From: Populus alba
Lineage: Eukaryota > Streptophyta > Magnoliopsida > Malpighiales > Salicaceae
Direction: 5' to 3'
Assembly (NCBI RefSeq): GCF_005239225.2
Contig: NC_133293.1
Coordinates: 2,294,001 to 2,358,000, forward strand
Length of the DNA: 64,000 bases
This document shows positions 10,461 through 21,234 of this stretch, in pieces. The translations under genes were made by a program, and so were the position numbers. Positions within the stretch are counted from its first letter, which is position 1, and each line of letters opens with the position of its first letter. The notes below the pieces were generated by a model. The model was given only the letters and a program-made list of their open reading frames with translations, ran no database searches and was not told the DNA's origin.

Positions 10461-11676
10461 TGTTGTTACTCATTTTTGGACCCCACATGTTGAAGATGGT
10501 GTGTACCTCTTTTGGACTAAGTGCACGAGTGTAGCTCATGTTTGCTAGAAAATTGACAAAAGTGGAGGAGAGAAATATTTTTTTTCAACCCTGTTTGAGT
10601 TGTTTTGTACTATTTTTATCCTCCCCCTTTGCTGCCAAAAGCGTTAGGTTTCTTAGGTTGATAAGTAGTCTTTGTATAAATCCATCAGAATTTGCATTTT
10701 TTTTAAAAAAAAATTGATTCTACTACTGTCGTAATTTTTTTTTCCAACTTAGGCTCTGTTTCTTATTTGGTTTCGTATGATATCTAACCATCCTAGCTAT
10801 ATTTTGTCACTCATGACATGTTAAAAAATTGACCTACAACTTTATTGGATCCAAGGGGTAATTGTTCTTAGGGCAGACTCTCCATCAAATCTGTATGCTC
10901 GGCAATGTCAGATCAAGAAAACATTTTTGAGCAACTAGATCCCTATCAAATTCTGTTATCTAAAACAATTTTATCTCACTTTGAATCCTTCATCAAAGTT
11001 GTAGTATGGGACACGTAGATAAATTTGGGCTTTTGAATTGCTTGATTGTGATATCAAAAGCTCAAGATATTCATGTTTGAAATCTAGCGTGAAAACATAG
11101 AATCCTGCTGCAAGAAGGTTTCCAGCCGAGTTTGGTTGCAATTCTGTTATTTAAAACTAATTTATCTCACTTTGAATCATTCATCAAAGTTGTATTCCTG
11201 GACGTGTAGATAAATTTAGGCTTTTGAATCGCTTGATTTTAATATAAAAAGCTCAAGATATTCCCATTTGAATATTTAGTGTGAAAACAGGGATTCCTGT
11301 GATTTACGAGTCGCAAACTCTTGAAATACTAAGGGGAAAATGAGCTTTTAAAGCACATGGAATCTCCTTGGATTTCTATTTAATAAATTTAGTTTGAATC
11401 AAACCTCGAAAAACTGATCGGATTAGAAAACACCAACATCATAACAATTATAAAGCAAAATAAACACCAAGCAGCTTACCTTAGGTAAGGCGTACTAGGG
11501 GTGCTAATACCTTCCCTTTACACAACCAGTCCCTTACTTTAGAATCTCTGAAAGACTAGTTAGGGTTCATAGTAACCAAAATATTAGGTGGCGACTCTTT
11601 TACACAATAAACCAAAAAAAACCCGAAATCAATTAAGGGTTGCCGCAATGGCGCGCTCTGCCGTGAGGGTGTGACA
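10461..11676 (+). mobile_element. Solo LTR 3 (TG...CA, TSD ACTTT)
   Basis: The LTR starts TGTTGTTACTC and ends GGTGTGACA, with a perfect duplication ACTTT at 10456-10460 and 11677-11681. The last 200 bp contain the AGGTGGCGACTCTTTT and CACCAAGCAGCTTACC blocks. In inverted form these also occur at the start of the solo LTR at 33101, so the two belong to one family. It has landed in the transposase remains of CACTA A. No internal coding DNA is present. Confidence 0.85.
10945..11320. repeat. Internal tandem repeat of about 185 bp in solo LTR 3
   Basis: Two adjacent diverged units share ATTCTGTTAT, TCTCACTTTGAATC, TCATCAAAGTTGTA, TAGATAAATTT and AAAAGCTCAAGATATTC in the same order. The second unit starts about 185 bp after the first. 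Tandem repeats of this kind lengthen the LTR and carry no protein. Confidence 0.7.
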
Positions 11677-11689
11677 ACTTTATATTAAT

Positions 11690-14600
11690 TTCAACCAAAC
11701 TATGTTGGGGGATCTACTTTTATTCCTCTATTGGTGGTATCATACCAATAAATTTGAATAAAAAGACTTTATTAAGTTCACTATGATATTTTGGTTAAAT
11801 AACCTCTTCAAACTTTCTATAATAATTAGCTTCAAACTCAGTGGAAGTTAATCCCTTAACACAAACTCCACTATTATAGATCTTTTTACCCTAACCATAC
11901 TCTTTAGTATGAAGGACATATCCATTGATGAAATACCTATTGTAGCACTTGAGATTTCTTTTAAGACATAAACAAAGTAAATTCAAACTATCACTAGCAT
12001 TCCTTTTCAATTGATAAACCCGGTACGTAATTACAATCATTAACAATAGCAAAGAAATGTTTAATGAAATTATGTATTAATAGAAACATTCCTTACCACA
12101 TACAAAATTTTTCATCTTTCAATTGGAAAATTTAAGATTCAGTCATATGTGAATTTTAAGATGGTAGACATTGGCAATGTAGCCTATGATGAATTTTTCA
12201 ATCTATCAGTTCATGAGAGTATAAGAGAAAAATTATTTAAAAATTACAACATGTTAATATTATAATTATGAAATAAAATTCTCAATTTATTTAAATAGCA
12301 TAAAATTATAAACATTTCTGAATTCAATTTTTATCAAGTATTTTCCCCTCATAATATTTTTTGGTAAAAGGCATCCAAAATGGAAAAATATTGACTAATT
12401 TACACTTGAAGGCAGTTCCCCACATCATCATGACTTGGAACGCGGTTGATTCTTATTATCAAATGAGGCTCAAAATAGTACGAGATAAATATTGAGATCT
12501 ATTTAACAATATAAGCCTCGTATATCGAAGCCTTAACATACTCTTTGTTTTTAACGTTTTTTTTTAGGTTGAACAAGTATTTGTATGGAATTAAATGAAT
12601 GTTTTAAATTTTTTTTAAAAATAAGAGATATTTAATTAAGATGATTGTGTAATTGCTAACCTCTCAAATGGATGCATCCATGTATACTGGACAAGGCCTC
12701 TAATTTTTACTCAAATAATAGATTTATGGGTAGATGTTTCATTAAGTCAAAGAATGATGAAGAGAATATCATCTCAAGTTTTCAGATTTTTTGGATGATA
12801 TTTGTTTCAAGCTTCTCTATATGTTGGGTATGCAATGTTTTAGAGCATATATCTCTAAAAAAATAATTGATCTTTAAAAGTGCATGTCATATCCTTTTTG
12901 GCAATAAATCCCGATATGCAAGTAGAATGAATATTTGTATAAACATGTGGTAGTCATGACTTTTCATTCCATACAATTTATCATCCTTCATATTCACCAA
13001 TCTAGATATGTTTGAAGCATATCCATCAAGAAAACACAGACCCTTTTGTCATTGGTAGACAAGTAACTGTGCATTTTTGTCTAAGGCAAAGTTAACTTTG
13101 GGCTTTGCGACCCGTGAACCATCATAAACTAAGTCTATATTTTTACAGTGAAATAACAAAAGTATATATATTCTAGCAATCATGTTGTCCTTTATCTTTT
13201 CTTTCACGTCCATCACCATGTTAAAAATATTTTCAAACATGTTTTTTTTTTATATACATGACATCCAGATTATGGAGGAGGAGATTGTTATTCCAATAAG
13301 AAAACTCCCAAAAAATACTTTGCTTAACCCAATTGATGGCCACACCAAAACCATGAAACTTCTACTTACCAGATTGAAAACCAAATATAATGCCCTTGTA
13401 TTGTGAGATCACATCATCCAATTCTTCACCTAATGGTACCAAAGGTGTAACATCCCTTTCAACTTTACCTATAAAAAAGTCTTTTCTATAATTGTGATTG
13501 ATTGGCAAGAACCTCTGGTAGAAATATAAAAAAAAGTTTTACCACCATTTGTTAAGGTGAAGACCTTGTGATTTTCCATAAAGTATAGACATGCTGATTT
13601 TCTATACGTGCTTCAACCAAAAACTATCTCATACGCAAGAAAATCATTGATAGTTTATATCAAAGCCACCATCATCTATAATTTTTGTTTCCTCGAGACA
13701 TCATAAATCAAAGTGTTGAATGACCATGACTGTTTCAACTTATCAATCAACAATTGAAGATAAACATTTATATTCATATATAGGCTATTAAAATTAGGTA
13801 TGACTATATATAAGAACATGAACTTTGACATCATACACATCTCTTATGAGTATCATCAGCCAATAAGAATATGGTGCATAAGATAACCTGAATGGATTGA
13901 ATCCATCTGTATATAAGCCAACACATATGTTTTATGGTTCTATTGAGAACTAAGGATGGACCCTATTAAAAAATTTTCAGGCTTTACCATCGAAAGGGTA
14001 CACCATGATTCCATTCTTATGAATGATGCCATGTCATATATTCAATAGTATTTGAAGACATGAATAACCTTTGTAGTTTAGGAGTGATTGAAGAGTATCT
14101 TAGTATTCTGTGTGCGAAAAAAGCCCTTCCCTTGCAAGTTCTAGGTTTATACCAAGGATGCCCATAAGTTCTACACTTAGTCAAATCTGTATTTTTTAGG
14201 TAGTATAACATGCAAAAGTTTAGACACATGTTAATTTTCTTGTATCTTAAGCCAATGCATTTTATCATGGACTTAAAAGCATATAAGTTCTCTTTCAGCT
14301 TATTTTCTTTAGGTTAAATACTTCTTGCTCATTCAATGATTCTATCATAACCGGCCTCACTCAGCCCATGATTTCACTTAATGGTAAACACCTGTGCAAC
14401 GACCAATAATTAATTATGATTTGTGCACCTATCCCATAATGGTTCTTCAGATTTTTTCAAAAGATCAAAAAATCTAGTTGTGTTTGTATTTTGTTCTTCA
14501 TTTATGATTGAACATTCACTTGCATCACCCTAATTCATTCTCGTTGTATCTATAATCATACTCCTATAACGATTATTATTATTATCATCTACAACTCCAT

Positions 14601-14890
14601 GCTCTTTGTTAGAACTAGAAGTTGACCCAACCATCCTTTCTACTATGATCTTGTAAGGAACACATGGTTCTTTGTGTGCAAACTAACTTAAATATTTTTC
14701 CATGAATCTTTTTTGTAAAAAATGCATTGTAACAATATATGGATTAAATTTTTTATTTTTATACCTTTTACATGTACATTTAATATAACCTCCACTAATA
14801 ATTTTCATATTAAACAGTGTAATTAATATAATTCACAACTTCATTACAATGATCCCATCTTGTGTAACCCTTTGGGTGAAACTTAATACA
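11690..14890 (-). pseudogene. CACTA TNP2-type transposase pseudogene (element A)
   Basis: Read on the minus strand, the gene runs from a transposase-associated N-terminal domain (about 14890-14500), through the TNP2/Transposase_21 region (about 14450-12660) and the DUF4218-like segment (about 12600-12380), to DUF4216 (about 12020-11690). The order is the same as in elements B and C. Matching blocks at protein level include NIFNMVMDVKEKIKDN, SRVAKPKVNFALDKNAQL and the YKPRTCKGR stretch. Stops and frameshifts are frequent, with no open stretch above about 85 codons. The functional ancestor would have cut and pasted CACTA elements with 3-bp target duplications. This copy is inactive. Confidence 0.75.
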
Positions 14891-15357
14891 TCAAAAAAAG
14901 ATCATCCATTACTTATATAAAACCTATATATAATATTGATGACAACATGTATTAATTAATAATGTGAACTAAAAACATTATGGGTACCCAACTAATTTGC
15001 TATCATTGGTTTAACTCAAATTTAATCAATCTATTTTAAAAGTACCTTTAAATCATTATCAATTTTCTCCAAATAATTAATTTCCTCCAAATTTACCAAA
15101 ACATTCAATGTAATAATAAAATTGATAAAATGTAAAATGTATCTATTAAATAAGCCATTATTTTCATTATAAAACATCTATGTTACAAAATCAAACTCAA
15201 TTTCATAAAATGGCAAACAAATACAAATTTTCAAAATTCAAACAAACCCAAATATGTACAAATTATACATTCATACAACAAATTTCTATAAAAAAAAGCT
15301 ATAAAACAAGTAAACATATAAATAAACTACATATACTATCAAAGAACCATATCAACC

Positions 15358-15405
15358 TGATTAGTACTTAAAAGTGCATTTTTATCAAGGTTTTATATCA
15401 TCATT
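15358..15405 (-). mobile_element. 3' end fragment of the solo LTR 1/2 family
   Basis: TGATTAGTACTTAAAAGTGC followed by TTTTTATCAAGG is the exact inverse of the last 35 bp or so of solo LTR 2. Homology fades after about 48 bp, where the MITE-like element begins. Confidence 0.7.
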
Positions 15406-15653
15406 CTCTTTCAGTGATTGACTTTTAAGTATCAATAACTACTAGTCTTTCAATTTTATGTTCTCCAATAAAGCAAGAAATTGAATGACAACTAGGGTCT
15501 TTATATTTCAAAGCATTATTGTTCTGAAGAATAACACTTAATTATTTGGCTAAAAATGCTTTCTTTTTCACATTCAGTTTTTTCTTCACAGTGCATGTAT
15601 CACTTAAAAGTTTCACTTGAAGTATCACTTAAAAGTCAATCACTGAAAGAGAA
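15404..15653. mobile_element. MITE-like element with about 25-bp inverted ends
   Basis: CTCTTTCAGTGATTGACTTT at the left (from 15406) is mirrored at the right as AAAGTCAATCACTGAAAGAG (ending 15651). The 250-bp interior is non-coding. No clear target duplication is visible. The motif CTCTTTCAGTGATTGA recurs singly near 16734-16749, and part of it near 20-30, which suggests a small dispersed family. The class cannot be assigned. Confidence 0.55.
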
Positions 15654-15728
15654 AATATAAAAGGTTTTATACAAAGTCTGAATCTTATACCGACGAATTC
15701 GGTTTGTAGGTAAAATTGTGAAATCTCG

Positions 15729-16047
15729 TAGTGTTAGATGCACTCATAAACAAGGTCCAATAGGCACAAATGAATTATACTTAATGTCTTTCTACAAGGA
15801 ATGAAACTAAGCTCTAGATTAAGAGGAAAGCAAAAGGGAATAAAGCTTAACAAACCAAAAGATTTCAGATGAGAAAATATATGAAGAAGAATTTCAAATT
15901 CTGCAGAAAAATCTATCCAAACAATGCAGAAAAACCAACCCAAAAACACTCTACTTCAATCATTTTTACAGTTTATTTTAGAAACCAAAAGCTAATAGAA
16001 TTCTCTCATTATTAGCTTTGATAACTCTCCATAAAATTTGAATTAAA
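15729..16047. repeat. Dispersed repeat, copy 2 (partner at 1386-1706)
   Basis: Direct-orientation match to 1386-1706. It begins within a few bases of the CACTA terminus at 15733, which fits the terminus marking the edge of an insertion into this repeat. Confidence 0.7.
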
Positions 16048-16648
16048 CCTAAATATTTGTAGCTTTAAATTAGATGTCTTTTGAGCTCAAAAAAACTAAT
16101 CAAATCTACCAAAATCTTTCTAGAAGAAAACTAATCAGTTTTACAATTCATGGATTGGACTAGTAATTCCTAAAGGACCAGACCCAAACTCAAATCTAAG
16201 TTGGGATAAAATAATGTTTTAGAGCGCAAAAAGTCATTTTACAATAAACCCAAGCTTAGACCTTAGTCGAGCCGAGAGTCTATTTTGCTTAAGTTCCTCC
16301 CCTCTAAAAGCTTGAGAGATATGTGAGTAAAATTTTAAATTTTCAACATTTTATTATATAAATATAAAAAAAAATTGTTTATTTATTATGTAGAATAAAA
16401 GTGTTTTTAGAGTTATTTTTGTTTTACTAAAATATACTAATTACATGAATTATTTGAAATTAATTTTTTTTATATATAATTTATTTAAATTAAGTTAATT
16501 TTTTTTTTAAAAGCAAGGAGTAAAAGAGGAAGGAGGAGGAGGAAAAAAAAGAAGAAGCTAAGTTAGAGTCGTCCATTTACATTGGAAAAAAAAAAAAAAA
16601 AAACATCGAAGGAGGTAGAATTGTTCTAGAAAAAAGCTAAACTTCTTG
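16048..16648. other. Downstream flank of the receptor kinase, no gene seen
   Basis: AT-rich DNA with poly-A, poly-T and purine runs (about 16522-16558, GGAAGGAGGAGG). No coding pattern is seen on either strand. Confidence 0.45.

Positions 16649-16694
<46 letters not shown>
16649..16694. repeat. (AT)n microsatellite
   Basis: About 22 uninterrupted AT units lie roughly 220 bp past the receptor kinase stop codon. Confidence 0.95.
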
Positions 16695-16696
<2 letters not shown>

Positions 16697-16914
16697 TGAA
16701 AAACTACTAACAAGACAAACATTTTATATTCTCTCTTTCAGTGATTGAATTTCCAATAATCTCACTAATCTGTAAACAAAAGGATGAATGATTTCCAAGA
16801 AATTAACCTTGCCACGGAAAACATACAGCAGAGTTTTTATGAGCACACGATCACAAACATCAAGCGACACAAAACAAGCACACAAGTTTTCATAAAAATA
16901 AAAATACAAGTAAT

Positions 16915-19900
16915 CTATCTTGCCTCTAACACTGAAACTGAGCATACGTTCGCCGAAGGTAGTTTGCTCTGCCTCGATGAATTGCTTGCTTCAACAAGAT
17001 CCCTCTCAGTGAAGAATCCTGGTTGTTTAGGATGAGGCAATTCATCTTCATTACCCAACATCAAAACCACATATAACATGTTTGGTCTATCTTCTGGATT
17101 TTCTTGCACACACAACAGCCCCACATGAATTGAACGTAGTACTTCAGACAAATAGGGTGTTTCAACTTTTGATCCCGCAGCCAGTTCCAGAGGCCTGCCT
17201 TGTTTGAACAGTATCCAAGCCTGATAAGCAAAACCATGCTGTCAATAACACATTGAAGATTTAAAGTGTTCAGGTCTCATTAAACATGTGCAGGCATCTG
17301 GTATCTGGAATATATTGAAGTTAAAGATAATCTGTGACACCTACATGCCCAATAAGGTTGAGGTGGTGATCTGGATGACGGAATCCTCTGTTCTTATAGC
17401 CACTCACTATCTCTAGCACCAATACTCCAAAGCTGAAGACGTCTGATTTTAGCGAGTAGAGGCCATAATTTGCGTACTCTGGAGATATGTAACCACTGCA
17501 TGTATTCATAGAATTTTAAGTTCCATTTGCAGACTATGAAGATAAAATGCGTATGATGGAGATGAAGACACTCACTACGTTCCAGCCACTTTATTAGTAT
17601 TGGCTTCAGTTTCATTTTCTCCAAAACTTCTAGCCAGGCCAAAGTCTGAGATTTTTGGATTCATTTCGTAATCCAACAAAATATTGCTGGTTTTCAGATC
17701 TCTGTGGATTATTCTTAGTCTGGAATCTTGGTGAAGATAAAGGAGTCCTCGAGCAATCCCGTTGATGATGTTGTAGCGCTTAGACCAATCTAGTAGCAAG
17801 CTTCGAGTCTCATCTGCCCAAGTCAATCCATTACATCTCTTATCAGATTCATAAATGTTGGTGAAGGAACAAGAAAAAAGGAGATGATAAGTTACGATCA
17901 CTGAATTTTGAGTTACAATTACATATGCATATATGGCAGAATTTGTCAGCATGAAAGTGGAAAACTCTTCCCCTGCAAAGCCACCTTCCCAAGGGCTTTG
18001 AACGATGCTCAATAGATGGCTAAACAATTGATGTCAAATCCATTTTGGAAGCTCAATAGTGCTAAATTTGAAACATTGGATTAGCTTTTGAAAAGTTTTG
18101 TGAGATTCATACCAAAAATGTAGAAGTCCAAGCTTTTGTTAGGCAAAAGCTCGTAGACCAGTATATTTTCATCTCCTTCAATGCAGCATCCAAGAAGCCT
18201 CACTAGATTCCGGTGCTGAAGTTTCACGATATGTTTGACTTCATTTTTGAACTCATCAAGTCCTTGTCTTGAATTCTTAGAGAGCCTCTTGGCAGCTATT
18301 TCTCGTCCATCTGTTAATGTTCCCTGTAAATAATTACTCAGCATCATAAGCAAATCATACGTTGTCTGCTGAATTGTTAGAGAATTTCATGCAGCTTGTA
18401 TCTGTTCAGGAATTCTTTCCAATCAGTCATCCTTTTATGCTAAAAAAAGGTTGGTTCTGTAGTGGAACAATTTCAATACCACAGAACTCCATTGGTTCCT
18501 GGAGTTTTTACCATGAAAAGTCAGAAGCTATATTGCACGGCTGTTTAAAGATAATTATTACCTTATAAACAGGTCCGAAACCCCCTTCTCCTAGTTTATT
18601 GGATACAGAAAAGTTATTTGTTGCACAAGCCAACTCATCCATGTTAAAGAAGGGTAATTCTAGTTCTTCCTTCAAGTCCTTGTTATTTGATCTTCTTTGC
18701 AAATTACCTGTCATTTTTCCTTGTCAGGATAAATGTTATGCTTGTTGAAAACATAGAAAGAAAGACAAAGGATCTCTATTTGCTGCTAAACTCAAGATTT
18801 TTATAGCATCAAACAAAACTGGGCTTTGAACAACTTACAGTCATACCTTATATTACTGAAAATCAAATTCAATTTTTTTATTTTTAAAAACCAATCTTGC
18901 TATCTGATGATCCAGTACTGGTGCGATAGGAATACTTAGATTTTGATGGTGTGAATACGTACTGTTTTTCTGCTGCTTCTTTTTCCAAACATACAAGACC
19001 AAGCATAGGCCAATGCACAGAATCCCAGTGGACAACACAGAGCTTACTATGATCCTTTTCTTCACTTTGGATTTGCTATTAACCTTCGCAGAGTCACCGT
19101 TATCTATAACATGGTACAGAAAAACTGGTGTTAAAAAGAGGAAATGCCAAATGCCTTCTGTATTTGTTTGGTTAGTTATTATGGCTGGAAAGTTTTCATT
19201 GGCCATATATGATCTGGATCATTCAAGCAAGGAAACTCTGTTGCTGATAGCCTTGCAAGGAAAGGTTTGGATACGCTCAGAGACTATATAGCTTGCTTTT
19301 AAGATTTTTAAACGTTGTATCAGCTTACTAATTTGAATATATTTCGAATTTTAATAATAATAATAATAAGAAAAAAAAACGACTTCTCTAATCTGAGGAA
19401 AAATTCATACCTAGTTCTGATGCAGCCATCCGTATAAAAATGTCTTGCTCATTTTGAAGGATAGTTCTCATATCAATCAAATCATTGAACCAAAGCAAGC
19501 AACCGCTTCCTCCATCCCTGATGTCCAAGTTTGCATACGCAGTACAGCTGCAGTTCTTCAAGCATGTGTTCTTGCACTCGTCCAGGTTCATACTCCTGCT
19601 GAACCATGATTTTCTTGTCTCCGGCATCTTCAAACCTCTGAGCTTCCGAAACCCATCTCTGGAACAATTTAGTACTGTCTTTCTAACGCAACCACTTGAC
19701 CAATCTGTATTCTTCCAGTCTCTTGGAACTTTTGGTACATATCCATTCAAGCAATCGCAAACTGGAGAGTGGTCAATGCTACAGATACCATTTGGACCAC
19801 AGTGGTTATAACGCTCACAATTATATGTATTTGCTGCCGTGTAAAGAAACCAGCTTTCGGTTTGCTCCATCCACAAAAGGAGCTGGAGATCACCATTCTG

Positions 19901-20689
19901 AGTTGCGACGATTCTCCAATGCGTTGAGTTATTGACAAGAGTTTCTCTGTAAAATATCTCCTTCTCATTAAAAACAAATTCAAATGTGTATATTGGATTT
20001 GGTTTTAACCGAGGCATTCCACTGAACGCCAGACCATTCCATGGCCCACCTCGATACTTCACATTTGAATCTTCCACCACTGCATACTCGGGATATCCAC
20101 CAGGAATAAGGATTACTGAAATATTACCTATGGAAGGATCATCTGATGACTTCCATGATGTCAAGTGCCAGTCCATGCCAGTTATTCTATTCCGTCCTAG
20201 CTTCGAGCCCGGTATTAGTGTGTTACCTGGATAATCAAAACTCTGCCACAAGGAGTTCTCCATGTTATTATCACCCTCCTCTTTCACAACAAGGTTTCCT
20301 GAATCCAATAGCTGTGCAACTGGATTCCTAGCAGGTGCTGATGTGTTGGAAGACCAAATGATGCTTCCACTGCGATTGAGAAGGACAAGAAGTCCTTGGT
20401 TGGTAAGCCTTAAGACTCCTGACGAATCGTTAAGTGGAGTTTCTCTGTTGGCAACCCAAACTGCTGTCTTGACAGATATTTTGCCATACCATATCCCCAA
20501 GTATCGGTTTCTGGATTTCTCGGGGGTGAAAAATCCTAATTCATAGGTCCCACCAGCTGAAACTATAGTGTCTCCATCTCTAATGAACTGAGCTGTGTTT
20601 ATGGTGTCAGTAGGTGTGGCTGTTCTTACAATCAGAAATGAAATGAAGCAGAAAACAAGCATGGGGATGTAATCCATTGGTGCTCTCAC
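16915..20689 (-). CDS. G-type lectin S-receptor-like serine/threonine kinase
   Basis: A plasma-membrane receptor kinase that would bind an unknown extracellular ligand and phosphorylate Ser/Thr targets inside the cell. Seven minus-strand exons join in phase with GT-AG borders: 20689-19411, 19103-18963, 18707-18562, 18323-18113, 17813-17576, 17495-17345 and 17220-16915, giving 823 codons plus stop. Order: signal peptide (1-26), bulb-type lectin (30-150), S-locus glycoprotein region with [10 protein letters not shown] (215-224), EGF-like cysteines (291-314), PAN/apple domain (340-422), membrane helix (443-465), kinase (from 506). Catalytic parts are present: GEGGFG 513-518, Lys534, HRD 629-631, DFG 649-651 and SPEYA. 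The C-terminus SVLEAR is typical of the family, as is the length. The closest named type is the At4g27290-like group. CACTA B begins only about 160 bp upstream of the ATG. Confidence 0.93.
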
Positions 20690-20749
20690 TTTGTTATATT
20701 ACAAAATGGCTGGCCTTGCTAGATGTGAAAATATTCGTCTCAAGGAATT

Positions 20750-20760
20750 GCCTATTTAAC
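20750..20760 (-). promoter_or_regulatory. Possible TATA-like box of the receptor kinase
   Basis: On the minus strand TTAAATAG lies about 65 bp before the ATG at 20689. It is a weak match to TATAWAW, given because the promoter must lie in the roughly 160 bp between the ATG and transposon DNA, or use transposon sequence. Confidence 0.3.
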
Positions 20761-20905
20761 ATCACAATTAGTCTACACTACATGGGTAAACGCAAGACTC
20801 TTGAAATTATTGGCTTTGAAGTGACCCTATAAGCTTAAGGAACCATACAGCCAAAAAGGGGCGTACATGTACCACCAATATGTGATTTCATGTTCATGAC
20901 CATTT

Positions 20906-21130
20906 TGTTGCAACTAAGTCAGTTAATAAATGTCCTAGTCTTTAGAATTAAGAGATAAGATTTGATTTATTCCTTGTTTACTAAACCATGTTTGTAGGAG
21001 TGCTAAACATGGGTTGCATATTTTTCTATTTTCTGTTGTGATAGCTGATATATATAACAGCTCTGTTTCATTGAATAAAATGCTTTTTCATTCTCTTCAT
21101 CTGTGTGTTAAAAGGATTCTGACTCCAACA
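20906..21130 (+). repeat. Left LTR of the Copia element
   Basis: TGTTGCAACTAAG ... GACTCCAACA. It includes GATATATATAACAGC, a likely TATA region of the retroelement promoter, at about 21048-21060. Confidence 0.95.
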
Positions 21131-21132
21131 AG

Positions 21133-21144
21133 TGGTATCAGCGC
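21133..21144 (+). promoter_or_regulatory. Copia primer binding site
   Basis: TGGTATCAGCGC begins 2 bp after the left LTR and is complementary to the 3' end of initiator tRNA-Met apart from one base. Confidence 0.85.
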
Positions 21145-21234
21145 ACGTTACCATCAGGGCCTGATTGAGAAATATAAGAACCTGTAGTGTTCTTGTGAAG
21201 AGAGAGTGCAGAGAAGGAACAAAGTGAGAGTAGG

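Larger units (their letters stand above)
11677..15733 (-). mobile_element. CACTA transposon A, decayed, left end missing
   Basis: The element is recognised by a minus-strand transposase relic (11690-14890) and a terminal sequence ending TCTCGTAGTG at 15733. The complement of that terminus, CACTACGAGATTTCACA, is close to the left terminus of element C (CACTACAAGATTTCACA). No left terminus is seen; the region is broken by solo LTR 3. An LTR fragment and a MITE-like element sit between the transposase and the right end. The right terminus is of the type found at the opposite end of C, so that terminus may come from a different CACTA copy. Confidence 0.65.
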
